Notes under the pieces: model-generated
Databases searched by the model: none
Told to the model about the DNA's origin: nothing
What the model saw: only the letters and a program-made list of their open reading frames with translations
Position numbers and translations under genes: made by a program
Shown here: positions 36,651 through 49,837 of the stretch, piece by piece
How positions within the stretch are numbered: position 1 is the stretch's first letter
How the letters are laid out: every line of letters starts with the position of its first letter
Assembly (NCBI RefSeq): GCF_000687475.1
Contig: NC_057318.1
Coordinates: 6,076,001 to 6,140,000, forward strand
DNA length: 64,000 nucleotides
Direction of reading: 5' to 3'
Source: Ustilaginoidea virens
Taxonomy: Eukaryota > Ascomycota > Sordariomycetes > Hypocreales > Clavicipitaceae

Positions 36651-39600
36651 TCCACACACTTGCCACCCATAATATCACCAATACCTTCCAAACGTAGTCA
36701 GATATTGACCGGCCTCTTTACCCACCCTTCCATATATATTATAGCCTTATTGTAGTTAACGAAGGTCTTAAGGGCTTTATTAGGCGTTCCCTTAGTTATT
36801 GCATCGGCGAGATTATCGTTCCCATTAATCTAGCAGATCTTATATATCTCCTGGCGCTCGTATGATTATTATAAGGCTATAATATCTATTATGAGCCTTT
36901 TCTCCTTCGTAGTGCCTAGCTTGATAAAGCATTCGTATAGTGAAAACGAGTCTATACATATAACGGTAGGGATCTTCAGCAATCCCAGCCTGCTAGTAAT
37001 TATATTAAGGGTCGTGCCTATCGCGTATGCAATATCGACCCCTTACACTATACTATACAGCTCCGAAGCGAGTGCGCTACGCATTATACGCTTACTCTTT
37101 ATAGAGCTGTAAGTAACAATATTACCGGTTAGTAGGAAGGCGTTATCCATAGGGTTATCCTTTTTATTCCCTAGCATAATAATATATCTAATCTGGGAGC
37201 TTAAATCTTTATTATTGGCAAAGGATCTATCAATAAATATAAAGAGCTTAGTTATAGTAAGGGCCAGATTGATATACTGCAAGCCACGATCCTAGTTATT
37301 ACACTGCCATTAAAGGCGCTTATTTAACCTCGCGATATCGTTAGGGTTAGGTTGCTGGTATTATACTGCAATAGACAGGTCAAAAGATGCCTCGGGCTGG
37401 CAGACCGTAGCTATATAAGCACCGCGAGCGTATTGCTCGATATAATTATACTAGGCCGTGGGTGCATTCTTATCGATGGTCGTGATCTTTATATTTTGAC
37501 CTTTCTGGCATAACATTATTGTGCCGTCGGTAGTGACTGTTAGTATATATCTATTGAATATTAGGGGTATAATTAGTAATAGCCTTATCTTAGGCTTGGC
37601 GTTGAAGCCTGCCTTAGTAAGCTCTAATTCTTCCCGTTAGAAGAAGGCATCATTACTCAAGCCAAGGGTATCGTCAGTCTATATACCCACGATACCGAAG
37701 CATATAGTAGTATTGCGGTCAGGAGCGTTAGTACAGTCAGTATTATTATTACCGGCGGATATCAGCAAACAGGGGTCATAGGTGGATATAGTTATGCCTA
37801 ACTTCTCGCGATAGTGCCGGAAGTATATCGCCTACTAGTGGGTGCCTGCCTTAGCTATTCCGTATAGTGGCTTTACCACTTCTATAATCGTATTATCGGG
37901 GTATTAATGCGCTATCTGCTTAGGTAGCTTAGCGATAATCGATCTGTTAAGGGTGGTAGATAACTACATATAAGCCTGTGTGATATTATATATCTAGAGG
38001 AATAAGCCGTAAGAGTATTATAGTAATGGGGCTAATGATATAAGTAACTATTAACTAGCCCGTTAGATTATAGGGGACTAAGTTAATATCAATTGCTTTT
38101 TATTATCACTATGACCTTATATAACGAGTCGTGACTTCTTATATAGCGTATCCGTGCCTTTACCCTTAATCTCTCATACTATACGTAAGTTAAAGAGACG
38201 TTAGGCTCTATATTTACTAATATTAAAGGTAATAAATCGGAATATATCGCGGGCCTGTAATGCTTTTATCTCTATACGGTCAGACTATTTAAAGGGGGCT
38301 CCTAGGGTTATTATCTTCCCTTCCCGGCATAATTAACTAGCAAGCTATAGGTTGGCTTGCTCTTTTGTGGTTAGGAAAGAGGTATTAATAACGGTATTAG
38401 AAGCGATAGTATTAACGAAAGCCTCTTCTTGGTCCTTATTGATTATGACATCGGATATTACACATGCTGGCAGTAGTGATAGTAATACTGGGTCAGGGGT
38501 TGGCGATAATATCGCAGCTGGAGGTGCGGCTGCAGCCGGGATCCTGACTTCTAGCCTGCCGGGGCGGGCCGGGCCTTCGTTATAGACGATATCTTCGGGA
38601 TTATCAGCAGCAGGATTACTATCAAGGTCGTAGTTATAAGGTTTGACGACCGTTAACCGGAACTTAATGGGGCTATATGGCATTTGTACGATATAGGTCT
38701 TACTATCGAGGCTGATTAGCCGGTACGGCCCATGCTATCCACCCTTTTCTCTCTATACCCGTATATCTAACTATAGGGGTAGTTAGTGGATAGGCTGCGT
38801 ATCTAGGCCGTTCTATTAGTTAAGGGCATCGCGGACTTAGCGTCTTGCGAGACATTTCCTAGCTTCGTCAGTAGCCTTTCGTAATATTAAGGCGCGTTAT
38901 GATACTGATAAGCTAGGGGGTGAATTATCCGTGAGTCGAGGATATACTCTAAAGACTAATAATGTAGGCACTAGACTATTAGGTCCAGCTGAGTCGTTAA
39001 TAGCCTTTACAGCGAGCTGTAATTTCTGTTCCTTTATTATTAGGTCGCCTACTTCGTTATCAATAATGGTATAGGCTCGGCATAACAGGGCGTAATATCT
39101 CTCGACTTTGCTAATACTATTATGGGCTTCTATAGGAATTTCATCCATATTGATAGATAGAAGCCGGGTATTATAATGGAATTTAGCGGAAGCGAAATTT
39201 GGACCGGTATTATAGACTATCCAATCCGGTGGGCTAAAGTAAGTATCAATCTAGCATTCTTTAAGGGCATTCTAAACATCTTGGGCCTTCTATCTTTATG
39301 GATCAAGGAATCTGGCTGCCTAGAAGCTTATCGCGGTATCTATAATATGTAATACCGGCCGATTATCAATATAAAGGATATCGATAATAATTTCGTAATT
39401 AAATTAGCTGGTATTATTATCCTTAAGTGTGAATTTGAATCGGCTAGGTGCTTTTGCGTTCATTTGGCATTAATGGCATATATAGGTGATGCTTTCGATA
39501 ATATTGCGGTCAATATCATTATAACTAGCCCGCTGAAGCAATTTAGTAAGCCTATTAATGGAAGGGTGCCCGAATCGATAATATAGTTGACGGATCTCTT

Positions 39601-42470
39601 GTGACGATAGATGGAAGGCTATAGTATCTATGGCATTAAGAGTCTACTATGGATGTCCCTATTTCCTGATAATAGGGACCTTAGTATCCCCTTAGATTAA
39701 TAGGTTGTTAATATTATTAAGCTTTATGCCTATCCTATCTATATCCGTAATAGAATAGAGAAAAAGGGTGCCATTATTAAGAACGTAGAAAGGGATATTG
39801 CTAAATATCATCAGGACATTCAGTATACTAGAAGATATGGCAGAGCCTGCTCCGAAATTTACTATATGCTTCTTGTCAGTTATCTCGATGGTTAGGGTCT
39901 TTATTAATCGCATTAGGGCCTTTGCTTGACCTAGGCCTACTGTTGATAGGCCGGAGGCGCTAGTATCCAGTAGGATTCCGCGGAAGGTATAGTTATCGTA
40001 GCGTTCTTCTTCCAGAAAGGCAGAATTACAGCTCAGTAAGGGCATTCGAAAGGGGTCAATTTGTAAGAAGGCGTGTCAGCATGATTTATCTTATAGGGCT
40101 TATAATATCTTAATAGATAATAACGGTTCTGCTTGCGTAGGGGCTTAGAAATACTAAGTGGCTATGATTTGCGGTATAGCAATATTCTCTGCATCCTATT
40201 GTGTGTCCCCTGCCATTATTACTTCGATATTACCAATAATATTATTAAGGTCAGCCTTTATATCTTCTTCTTTAAGGCCTTAGGGGCCAGGCTCTTCATA
40301 TTCTTATAAGAAAATGCGGAATTTCTTATCATTAGGGGTAGTATAGTGGGATCGGTTCTTCATCTATCGCTTCTTTAATTCTTATTACTCTTTAGCAGAG
40401 TGGTTGGATAACTAATATCCTATTTTATTACAAACGAAGCATCTTCTTTGACGGGGCTTAGTTAGAAAGGCGCGATTCTATTGTTGCCGTTGATACTACT
40501 GCTATAGGCTGAATCGGCGTTAAGGGCGGGATTGACTATATCTACGGTCAGTGAATAACACCATATTATTATCAACATCGTCAGTATCGTGATATTATTA
40601 CTATTAAAGGAAATGATGCTATTGATTTGTATAAATTGACTTATAGATAGAAAAGGATCGCTATAGGTTAGCGGCGAGGCCTTCGAATATAGGGGCATAA
40701 TGGTATAAGGCCTGGCTACACTCAGGGGTATCCCTTATAGCGTTAAGGACTTATCGGTGAAGCTCTATATCAGCTATAAAGGGGGGAAAAAGACCATAAT
40801 ATAGGCGTTAAAGTTCCTCTAATAGGATATTGAGGCATTCTAATTTTAATTTATTGGGATGTTTCGCGATAGTTAATTGGAGCGTTGTTCTATTCTAATA
40901 GTATAGATAGAATTACTCTATGCTTTCATTTTCGAAGTGGTTCTTAACTTTACGGACTATATCGTCAAAAGTGAGGGTATCGCGAATACGTTCGATATTA
41001 TTAAAGTAATATATCTCAGCATCGCTGATGAGCATAATTTAGAAGGCTTTGGCGAATACATTATCGGGTAATCCTAATAGGCGGCACTTGCTCTTAAAAG
41101 AGATAACTTTTAGTACAATAAAATCATCTATTTTGCCGCTATATCTATCCTCTATACGATAGCTGCGTAAGAGGTCGGATATCTTTTTAGACATATTATT
41201 AAACCCGGTTTGGGAATGATCTTCTTGGTCAAACCCGGCCTCTACATAGGCTTTCCGGGTATAATCTTCTTAAGGGTATTCCAAAGGGTATTCTAGAACA
41301 GCTTGTCGGTAGCCTTACAGTAGGCTGGCGGGAGCTCTGGCTGGGTTATCATATAACCCAAGTCGGTCTAAGTTTACCGGTCCTCCCGTTAAGACGGTCC
41401 GTTCATCGGCCTAGGTAGGCCGATATTGACGGGAAGGGCTAGGTGCCGTGCCTATTTTTAGCATTATCGGGTAAGGCGTTTGGGCCCGATATCTGGTATT
41501 ACGGGCGGCATTAGCGGTATTAGCTTGGAGGGTATTATTAGGGTCCTCTATAGAAGGAAGCATATCATCGGGGCCTATAACCCGAGCTCTATTGGGTATA
41601 CTATAGCCTTGAGGGGCATTAGAATAGCCGCCTCGGCTAGCCCGGCTAGGGGTATAACCCCTAGGGTGTAATATTTAGTCGGTCGGGCTATAGTCTTCGT
41701 CGGCTATTATATATTATTGTTAATAGTGCCGGGAGCTTTCCCCTGTTTCGAATAGCGGCCTATTATAAATAGGCGTCTTCCCTTTTGGTTGTTAGGACCG
41801 GCCCCTTTCTTCTTCAATAGGGGCGTAAGGCTTCTTCGATATAGAAGGGGGGATAATAGGTTATAGTAACTATGATTATGCCACCCTTAGTATTGTGAAG
41901 TCCCTTATTATTGAGGCTTGTGAGGGTCTTTATAATGATATTCTTATGACTATTATAGGTGCTCATAATGAATTCCGTGAGCCTATGACTTCCTCATCGA
42001 AATTGCCGATAGGTACTAATACTTCCCTATAAGGGTTGAGGCGTGACCGGAATATCTTACGGCCTAGCTAACGGTCGATCTCTTCTTAAGGCCATTCAGG
42101 GTTCTATTATTATTAAAGGCATTCCATTAAGGTAGGTATTATGATAGAGCCTGATGCTCCAACATATACGCCGTGATCCCGTAGGTATGTGCGGAATTCG
42201 CATAGGAATAGAGGATTAACGCGGTTGAATAGTTATTCATCCTATTCACTATAGTCTTCGTAGAATAGTTCCTATAAATCGTCGTTAATGATACAATCCT
42301 TCTTATAGGTATAGATTAAGAAGGCCAGGCGGTTATATAATGCCATAGTAGTAGCATCAGGGGTAACTGGCTCTATCGCAGTGGCCCAGTTATCATCGAG
42401 TAAGGGGGCAAATCGCTATAGCCTTTCGGGTAGTGCTGGTTGTGATGTTGATGATCGTAATCGTGCTATA
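36651..42470 (-). pseudogene. C2 gag-pol
   Basis: Reading right to left: gag (~40100-42470), protease DTSASG (~39953-39970; open 39692-40045), integrase with zinc and core (~38690-39640; open 38897-39148), linker (open 38345-38683, INKDQEEAFVNTIAS), reverse transcriptase (~37400-38330) with FGIVGI then a stop, then TDD, i.e. the family's QTDD with CAG gone to TAG (~37660), and RNase H (~36750-37282). Stops are TAA/TAG. The gag start is uncertain because no ATG stands out near 42470. Confidence 0.85.
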
Positions 42471-42945
42471 GTATTAAGAGGAGGGTTTAAGAGGGGGGAT
42501 ATATTGTAAGGAGTATAATATTCACTTTTATAAGGAGTGCAAGATTCGATAAGGGCTTTTATCTGTAGGGGTAGGATAAAAGAAAGAAAAGAAGGGGTTA
42601 GTTAGCAAGGTAACCGTTCAACAGAATGGGTTATTTGCCTCCTATAGTAAGCAGGTAACCGTTTAACGGAATAGGTCAGCCGCCTCCTATATATACTAAG
42701 GGTATCTTTAAAGATCGTGATAGTCAGTATGTTTTCTTCCTTTGTAATAGACAGAGGTGGAAGAGGTCTACATCGTTCTTCCAATTAGTTGGCAGCATAA
42801 CCATTCAACGGAATGGGTTATCTGCCTTCCTAATTAGCACGATTTGCAACAGAAATCATCTCTTCGAGAGTAATCTTGCTGATCTATAATGCACCATTCT
42901 TTGCGGGATATAATCCTGTAAGTGGTGGTTATCACCACTGATTAG
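42471..42945 (-). other. C2 leader with hairpin repeats
   Basis: Three hairpin units (42609-42835) and the palindrome AGTGGTGGTTATCACCACT (42921-42939), six bases from the LTR. The primer-binding site must lie here but I cannot name its tRNA. The frame 42602-42784 is not supported as coding. Confidence 0.65.
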
Positions 42946-43286
42946 TGTTGATATAAACTCGGGGTACCCAGTTGTACGTAGGGTTGCGCGCGTGGTATCA
43001 TGTACCGTGAGGTCACCAAGTAAAGGATTTATTTACTTTACTAATGACTGACTAACTAAAAGGAAAGAAAGGAAGCAAAAGAGGGTAATTACACGATATG
43101 GCCTTTTTATGCGTGTGCCGTTATCACGTGCATCGGCGCAGTCGGGCCGGGCTGCCCGCGTGCCCTACCGGGCTCAGGGGTAAAGGGGCAAAAGGGGCTA
43201 AAGTAGCCACATCATGCGCATCGGGTGTGCGCGGCACATCCGTCGCAATATGCCCAATTGGGCACCTTGCGACAGCGATTCCGACA
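42946..43286 (-). repeat. C2 5' LTR (341 bp)
   Basis: TGTTGATATAAACTCGG ... GATTCCGACA. Same length as the 3' LTR; termini keep TG..CA. Followed by AGAAG. Confidence 0.95.
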
Positions 43287-43322
43287 AGAAGTGCCCCTAT
43301 TAGGGAGGGATCGAGTCCCACT

Positions 43323-44069
43323 TATTGCAATTCTCAAAGTTACTATAAAAGCAGAGCCTTACTAGCTAGCTAGATGGCACAAGACTGTCTGCGACCTATG
43401 AACTAATTTTAGTATAATACTAGATTTTTCACTAAGTCCTAAGACTATACAAGTGCTATAAAGCAGGGCAAGTGTAAAGGCAAGGCAAATATAAGATAAC
43501 CAGAAAACGCAGGGAAGGTAAGAAGTTAAGAGGCATATAGTGCATTAACAGACTCGATTGTGCTGCCCTTCTACTATCTAGAAAGAAGGGGAAAAGCTAT
43601 CCTATATATACACGAAGGAGGGGTAGGCCCAGGCATTCAGGGTAGCCAGTAAGAAGGCTCCCCGTAATGCTCGCTATGATACGTCAGCAACCCCGCTATA
43701 TCCGGCCTTTCCAACCACCCTAACTACCGCACTAGTAATTAGCCACTACGCTAATAGACTAACCACCACACTAGTAGACTAGCCACCACACTAATGGACT
43801 AGCCACCACGCTAGTGACTAACCACCACACTAGTGGACTAGCTACCACACTAGTAGGCCGCCACCACGCTAGTGGGCCACCACGCTAATTTAGCAATGCC
43901 ACACCTTTTTAATAAGGCCTACCTTAAGGCCTACCTTGCTTGATATACAGTAAATAATCCACTGAAAATCCTTAAGGTAAAAGGCAAAGGCCTAGGTTGG
44001 TAAGACTACCGTAAGTCTAAGAGACGGTATAAGGCCAGCAGCCTAGTAGGCTACTATAGGATTTTAACA
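43323..44069 (-). repeat. Solo A LTR (747 bp), TSD CCACT
   Basis: TATTGCAATTCTC ... GGATTTTAACA. CCACT at 43318-43322 and 44070-44074. Inserted in the accessory region of G, 36 bp from the C2 end. Confidence 0.95.
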
Positions 44070-45170
44070 CCACTTATCCCTAAAAGCTATACTATACCGC
44101 TAGCAACTATCTTCTAAAGGGTAACTCCTTAAATAAAAAGTATTAGTATATAAAAGACAAAGAGTTTCCATACGATAGATATACTAAGTATATATAATTG
44201 ACTAGAGAATTGCCTATATATAAGCATTACGGGAAAGCTAAAGGGTGCAAAAGCTATACTAATTTTTATATATTTTACGTATAGCTTGATCAGTATCTTA
44301 CGGGGAACCCTATACTACGATGCATCTTATGCAGCCAGATCAAAATAGTAAAGAAGGGGAGGGCCGTTATAGAGCCTACTCGTCTTAAAATAGACACGCA
44401 GAAAGCGTATACTATTATCCTAACCCCTAAGTTTCAGGCTTTAAATAATTAATAGCATCGCGCTTTTACTGCCGAGTAGGTGGCCCTTAGCACCCTATAT
44501 TTAGCATTTAGGCTAAGAGATACTACCGGTATAGTTTCTGCCGTATCTATAGCATTAATACCCTCTTAGCGCCAGGCTAAATCTATTATAGATCTCGCTC
44601 CCATCCTGAATATTATAAGGGAGATATAAATAAAAGCCTGGGAATATTATACTAGGATAGAGTAGTACTAAGTTAGAGCTTAATATCTCCGACTGCCCCC
44701 GCCTTTATCTCGGCCTGCCCTCCCTATATATTACGCAAAAGAGGAACTATTATATAACCAAAGCGGCTAGTATTATGCGGAGGCTCTGCCGCTGCTAGCA
44801 TAAAGTTATCTAATGTAACCCCTATAATAATAGGCAGACCCCACTCTATAGCCTCCTATATCCTCGCTATCTTTATTGTAGCTACCGCTGCAGATACTAT
44901 ATTATCTAGCCCTATCTTATTAAAGGGTCTTATTATCTCCTAATACACCCCTGCTATATTCGCTTTATAGTAGCCTACAGACTCTATTATATTATAGATA
45001 TATAGGGAACTATCCCCGTTTAATATATAGCCTATATATATGCTCTGCCCTATAAAGACCCCTACTGCTATTAGCTTATATGCCGCTATAAGAATAGGAA
45101 AAGGCTTAAGGAGATAAAGAGTAGCCCTAAGAAAGGGCATATTAGGGTTAAGCCTATATCGGCCCCGGTT

Positions 45171-45245
45171 TAGTTTATTATATATATATATATTTTTTTT
45201 TAGGCGTTTTTTATTATTTTATTTTATTTTTTATAGTAGTAGGCG
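45171..45245. repeat. AT low-complexity stretch in G
   Basis: Alternating TA followed by T-rich runs between the end of pol and the antisense frame. It may be where the two converging transcripts end. Inference only. Confidence 0.35.
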
Positions 45246-45249
45246 TTTA

Positions 45250-48200
45250 GCATTATTTATCAGTCTAATAGACCCTATTTCGAGACCCAGCTAGGCCTAT
45301 TATAAGTCCTAATATCCCCTTATTTAGCCTTAAATATTTCCTATACAGTAGTATCCTTAAAGTTTTCTAGGGGTTCCTATATTAATAAATCGTACCCTTT
45401 CTACTTTATAAGTATATTATATTTCTATCCTCGACCCTATATATTTTTCGCCGTAAGTATCTCTTTAACCTTATATTCTTTATATAGGTTGATAGAGTCT
45501 TAAAGGAGGATAAATAGGGGCCTAGGTTATATATCGGTTATTACCTAATTAAATAATAGATTAGAAGCAGCTTATTCGATTAGGTTAATATAAAAAACCA
45601 GATAAATGCCTTATAGGATATTAAGCTAAATATTAAGCGGTAATAGGACGGCAATAATAGTATATTTAGTAGAGACCCAATCAAGCTTCTTATATAGGCG
45701 GTTTATTTTAATATTCTAGAGGTTTAACTATACCTAGTTACTAACCTAGAAACGCTCGGCCGGGCATTATAAACGGTTAGTAATATCTTATTATCGTTAT
45801 TATGCGAAAATGATAATAGCCTAGGCTAATTTTTATCCCTCTTTAAGGTTACTAAAAAAGAGGGCTATATACCCCTTTAGAGTAATTAAGCTTAGGATTA
45901 CCTCTAGAGGTAAGGCAATAATCGGAATATTAAATGTTAAAATCCTATAGTAGCCTACTAGGCTGCTGGCCTAATGCCCTACTGGCCTACTAACCTTCTG
46001 ACCATTATACCGCCTCTTGGACTTACGGTAGTCTTACCAACCTTAGGCCTTTGCCTTTTACCTTAGGATTTTCAGTGGATTATTTACTGTATATCAAGTA
46101 AGGTAGGCCTTATTAAAAAAGGTGTGGCATTGCTAAATTAGCGTGGTGGGCCTACTAGTGTGGTGGCTAGTCCACTAGTGTGGTGGGTAGTCACTAGCGT
46201 GGTGGTTAGTCACTAGCGTGGTGGCTAATTACTAGTGCGGTGGTTAGGGTGGTTGGAAAGGCTGGATATAGTGGGGCTGCTGACGTATTATATACGTGGC
46301 ATAGCGAGCATTACGGGGAGCTTTCTTACTGGCTACCTTGGATGCCTGGGCCCACCCCTCCTTCGTGTATATATAGGATAGCTTTTCCCCTTCTTTCTAG
46401 ATAGTAGAAGGGCAGCACAATCGAGTCTGTTAATGCACTATATGCCTCTTAACTTCCACCTTCCCTGCGTTTCTGGTTATCTTATATTTGCCTTGCCTTT
46501 ACACTTGCCCTGCTTTATAGCACTTGTATAGTCTTAGGACTTGGTGAAAAATCTAGTATTTATACTAAGATTAGTTCACAGGTCGCAGACAGTCTTGTGC
46601 CATCTAGCTAGCTAGTAAGGCTTTGCTTTATAGTGACCTTAAGAATTGCAATATTAAACCTATAAAATAGCCGGTTTAGGCTAAACTTAATAATAAATAA
46701 TATCTGGTTATTTAACGCAAATTAATATACCGCGAGATAGTATAGCTAATCGTACTAATTAAAGGAAACTATAATATAGAGGACTACTTATACCTTTTAG
46801 TTCATTCGTTTTATACCGCCATCGGTTTAGGGGTAGTATATTATTAATAGAAGTTGCTTAGTCTTAACTAATTTATATAATATAGACTAAAACTAGCCTA
46901 CTTAATCCGAACCTTAATTACTAATAATCTCCTTAGGGAAGCTATAAAAGCGCTATTAGCACTATTAGAAGCATTCTATATAGTCTTTTACTTTTATTAA
47001 ATATATAGCCTCAAGCTAGATATACTTTAATAAGCGGTCTATAATTACTATAAGGAATCGCGGGTCGGATGCATTATAAGCAGGAAGGTTAGTCATAAAG
47101 TCGACTGATATCTATAACTAAAAGCAGTCCGCAATTAGTAATAGTTGCAATAGGCCCTAGCGCAATTAGCAGCTCTTATATACCCTATAGCATTAGCAAT
47201 TCTAAATATATCTCATTACCTTAGACAATATATTATCGAAGTAATAATCCTATCGTAATAATTAAAAGATAGTATTTTTCCCTAGGTGGCCCACAATAGG
47301 CGAGTTATAGTAGTATTAGATTACTATAATAATTAAAGGCTTAAACGATAGGAGCTATACCTATACCTAGTAAAAGAGTATACTATATGCATTTAGGGTA
47401 TAATTAGCAATTTATTCTTATATCGCCGCCTCTACTAAAAATTGTTATTCCTTATTTGCGACTGCTATCTATCGGGCCTAATATATACTATCTTTAGATA
47501 TTACTTAGTCCTAAATAGCTTAGAGGTAGGAGTCGGTAAAAATATATAGGCTATAAGATAGGGTGGTCTTTAGGGCTAAAGTTAATATTATCTCGCCCTC
47601 TATTTTATCTATATTAAATATTAAAATAGATAGTAGTTTTAGGATTTAGCCGATTTATAGCTCTGCCCTATCTATCTCTTATTCCCATCGAGAAAGCATA
47701 TTAAGGTATTAGGCTTATAACCTTAGCTTATACCGAAGATAGAAGTTAAAAAGCATTAGAATCTCGGCCTATTAGGCTTATTATTTAGATATTTCTTATA
47801 GTTAGGTAAAATACTTTAGGTTCTTATAGTCGGTAAAAATTATAAAAAGGGAGGCTATTAAATAGAGTTCGGCTAACTATACCTTAAAGCAAAAGATAAT
47901 AGCAAAAAGTTCTTTATCGTATATAGTATAGTTCTATTCTATATCTAATAAATAAGTAGAATAGTATATAATAGGGTAGAGTATACTATCCTCCCTAACT
48001 TACGATAGATAGCTACCGAAGGCTATATTAGAACTATCTACCTTAAGGATTATCTCTTTATTAGGGTCCTATTAGGCAAGAACTAAAGATAATATAAAAC
48101 ACTATTTAAGCGCTTAAAATACTGCCTCTTCTTTATCTAACTATTAGAACGGGACCCCTTTCTTTATTAACCTAATTAAAGGATTAATAAGGCGGGAGAA

Positions 48201-49837
48201 ATCTAAGATAAAGTCGCAGTAAAAATTAGTAAAACTAAAGAAACTATAAATGCCTTTTAATTTTATAGGTACTTTTTAGTTTTAAATAGCTTTAATCTTT
48301 TTAGGGTTTAGGTAGATTTCCTTTCCGGCCGTTATAATATATTCTAGGTACCGGGCCTCCTTTACTATAAAGTTATACTTATTAAAATCTAAATTTAGGC
48401 CGGCTTTTGGTAATTATCGAAGGACTTCCTTAATGCGCCCTATATAGTCTACCTTTATTCTCCTGGTATAAATTAAGATATTATTAAAGTAGGCAATTAT
48501 AAAGTCTCTTAGTGTATTCCCTAAGGCCCTATTAATATATCTTTAGAAGGTCGTAAGGGCTTTAGTTAGGCTAAATAGCGTAATAAGCCATTCAAATAGT
48601 CTAAATTATATGCAGAATATAATTAAATATTTATCGCCCTCTATAATATATATCTTATAAAATGCTATATATATATTAACCTTAGTAAACTATTTCGCCT
48701 GGATTAGGGATTATAAGGTCTCTTTAATTAAAAGGAGGGGATATTAGCCTTAGACCGTAACCTTATTAAGGGCCTAATAGTCGATATAAAAATGCTACCT
48801 ACTATTCCCTTTTCTAGCTAGTAGGACTAATACTACTACCAATAAAAAGCTTGTATAGATCTATCCTTTATCTATTAGGTTAATTATTTATCTTCAAACC
48901 TTAAGTAATTAGTCTTATAGTATATTATATAATAGGCCCTAAGGTAAATCTGGCTAGTTCCTATCTATAGTCTTTTTAAGCTAGATATAATAGTCTAATA
49001 TACCTTAGTATAAAGGGAGATTAGAAGCCTTCTCTTTATTAAAAAGGTTGGCAAATTCCTATAATTCCATTAGGAGTACCTATAGCTCCTATAATTATAA
49101 GGTAAAGTCTTAATAAGGTAGTAATATAATATAGAGGATACGTATTATCTCCTATAAGCTTATCGTAAGAAAAGAAATCGATCTATCCCTAGAGTATTTC
49201 GCCTATTTTAATATATTATAGAAGACTGAGCTAAAAATATTTATTATAATAAGACCCTATTGCCTTTTTATCGATTCCTTAACGATAAAGCTATTTACCG
49301 ACCCGATCTTTAATTAGTGCTGCCTCGCTTATAGTATAATATTATAGTACTCTATCTAAGGCATCCTAAGGATAATATCGTAGGTAAGGCCTGAGATAAT
49401 ATAAGGTATAACTATAGACGGCTATCTATTAATATCGATTGCTATACAGACGATATAGGTAATAAAGGAATATATTATCTTATATTCTCTTAAACGGCTC
49501 CGAATATCTACTATTATTTTAATTTCCCTATATTATAGTAGGCAGATAGGTTAGAGTCCTAACTATTATACTATCTTTTCGCTTATAGCGCTATAGCAGT
49601 TATATCCTAAATCGATTAAGGTATTAATAAAGGTATAAAATTTATATAAAATCGGTACTAAAAAGGGGTATTTATTTATTTGTTCTGCGATCTCCTTTAA
49701 TTCTTTTTATAATTAGGCTAGGGTCTATATGCGTATTTTAAGCCCTCTAATAAGACTAGGTTTAAAGGCTATTCTTTTTCCTAATCTTTATTATTACTTT
49801 CGACCTTTATAATTTATAAGTTAAGCGAGGCTATTTT
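45250..49837 (-). pseudogene. G pol: protease, RT/RNase H, integrase, chromodomain
   Basis: Ty3/gypsy pol, interrupted by an A LTR (45935-46653). Protease remnant LIDLGYNCYSAIS (~49580-49620). Reverse transcriptase with RLFEWLITLFSLTKALTTF (~48545-48610); the YxDD box reads YFNN (~48480), both Asp changed to Asn. RNase H with KVDSSNIAFG (~48040). Integrase with SPIVGHLGKNTTF (~47264-47310) and VDFMTNLP (~47082-47104). The C-terminal chromodomain (~45330-45487) shows KWKGYD (45391-45408) and EPLENF, with the Trp before EPLENF now TAG (45377-45379). The chromodomain makes it a chromovirus; in this group the domain directs integration to H3K9-methylated chromatin. Numerous TAA/TAG stops. Confidence 0.88.
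45935..46653 (+). repeat. Solo A LTR (719 bp), TSD TTAAA
   Basis: TGTTAAAATCC ... TTGCAATA. TTAAA at 45930-45934 and 46654-46658. The shortest A LTR here, with the fewest tandem units. Inserted between integrase and chromodomain of G. Confidence 0.95.

Larger units (their letters stand above)
36087..43286 (-). mobile_element. C2: complete family C copia element, TSD AGAAG
   Basis: 7,200 bp, minus orientation, with 341 bp LTRs at both ends and AGAAG at 36082-36086 and 43287-43291. It is the best full reference for family C with its usual leader. Inserted in the accessory region of G, therefore younger than G. Confidence 0.96.
35433..45170 (+). pseudogene. G accessory antisense frame, unrecognised
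   Basis: Sequence between the G 3' LTR and the end of pol, on the opposite strand to gag-pol, in pieces 35433-36086, 43292-43322 and 44075-45170. The pieces rejoin after removing C2 (TSD AGAAG) and the A LTR (TSD CCACT). Plus-strand frames run through the joints with stops that are TAA/TAG. At least two frame changes are needed. The best stretch (44090-44660) is rich in charged residues and includes TRELPIYKHYGKAKG (~44203-44250) and a Cys pair RCILC (44318-44332). The first part (35490-35760) looks helical. I know no family for it. Because RIP makes few TGA codons, openness alone is weak evidence. Antisense ORFs between pol and the 3' LTR are known in some plant gypsy elements (Grande1, RIRE2). 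Confidence 0.45.

Noticed and set aside
43292..43322. T-arm-like stretch GGGATCGAGTCCC, possible tRNA
   Set aside because: No acceptor or anticodon arm around it. It is a piece of the G accessory region between C2 and an A LTR.
44940..45140. 66-codon minus frame in G
   Set aside because: Lies outside recognisable pol, has no homology that I can name, and overlaps the plus-strand frame; equally likely chance.
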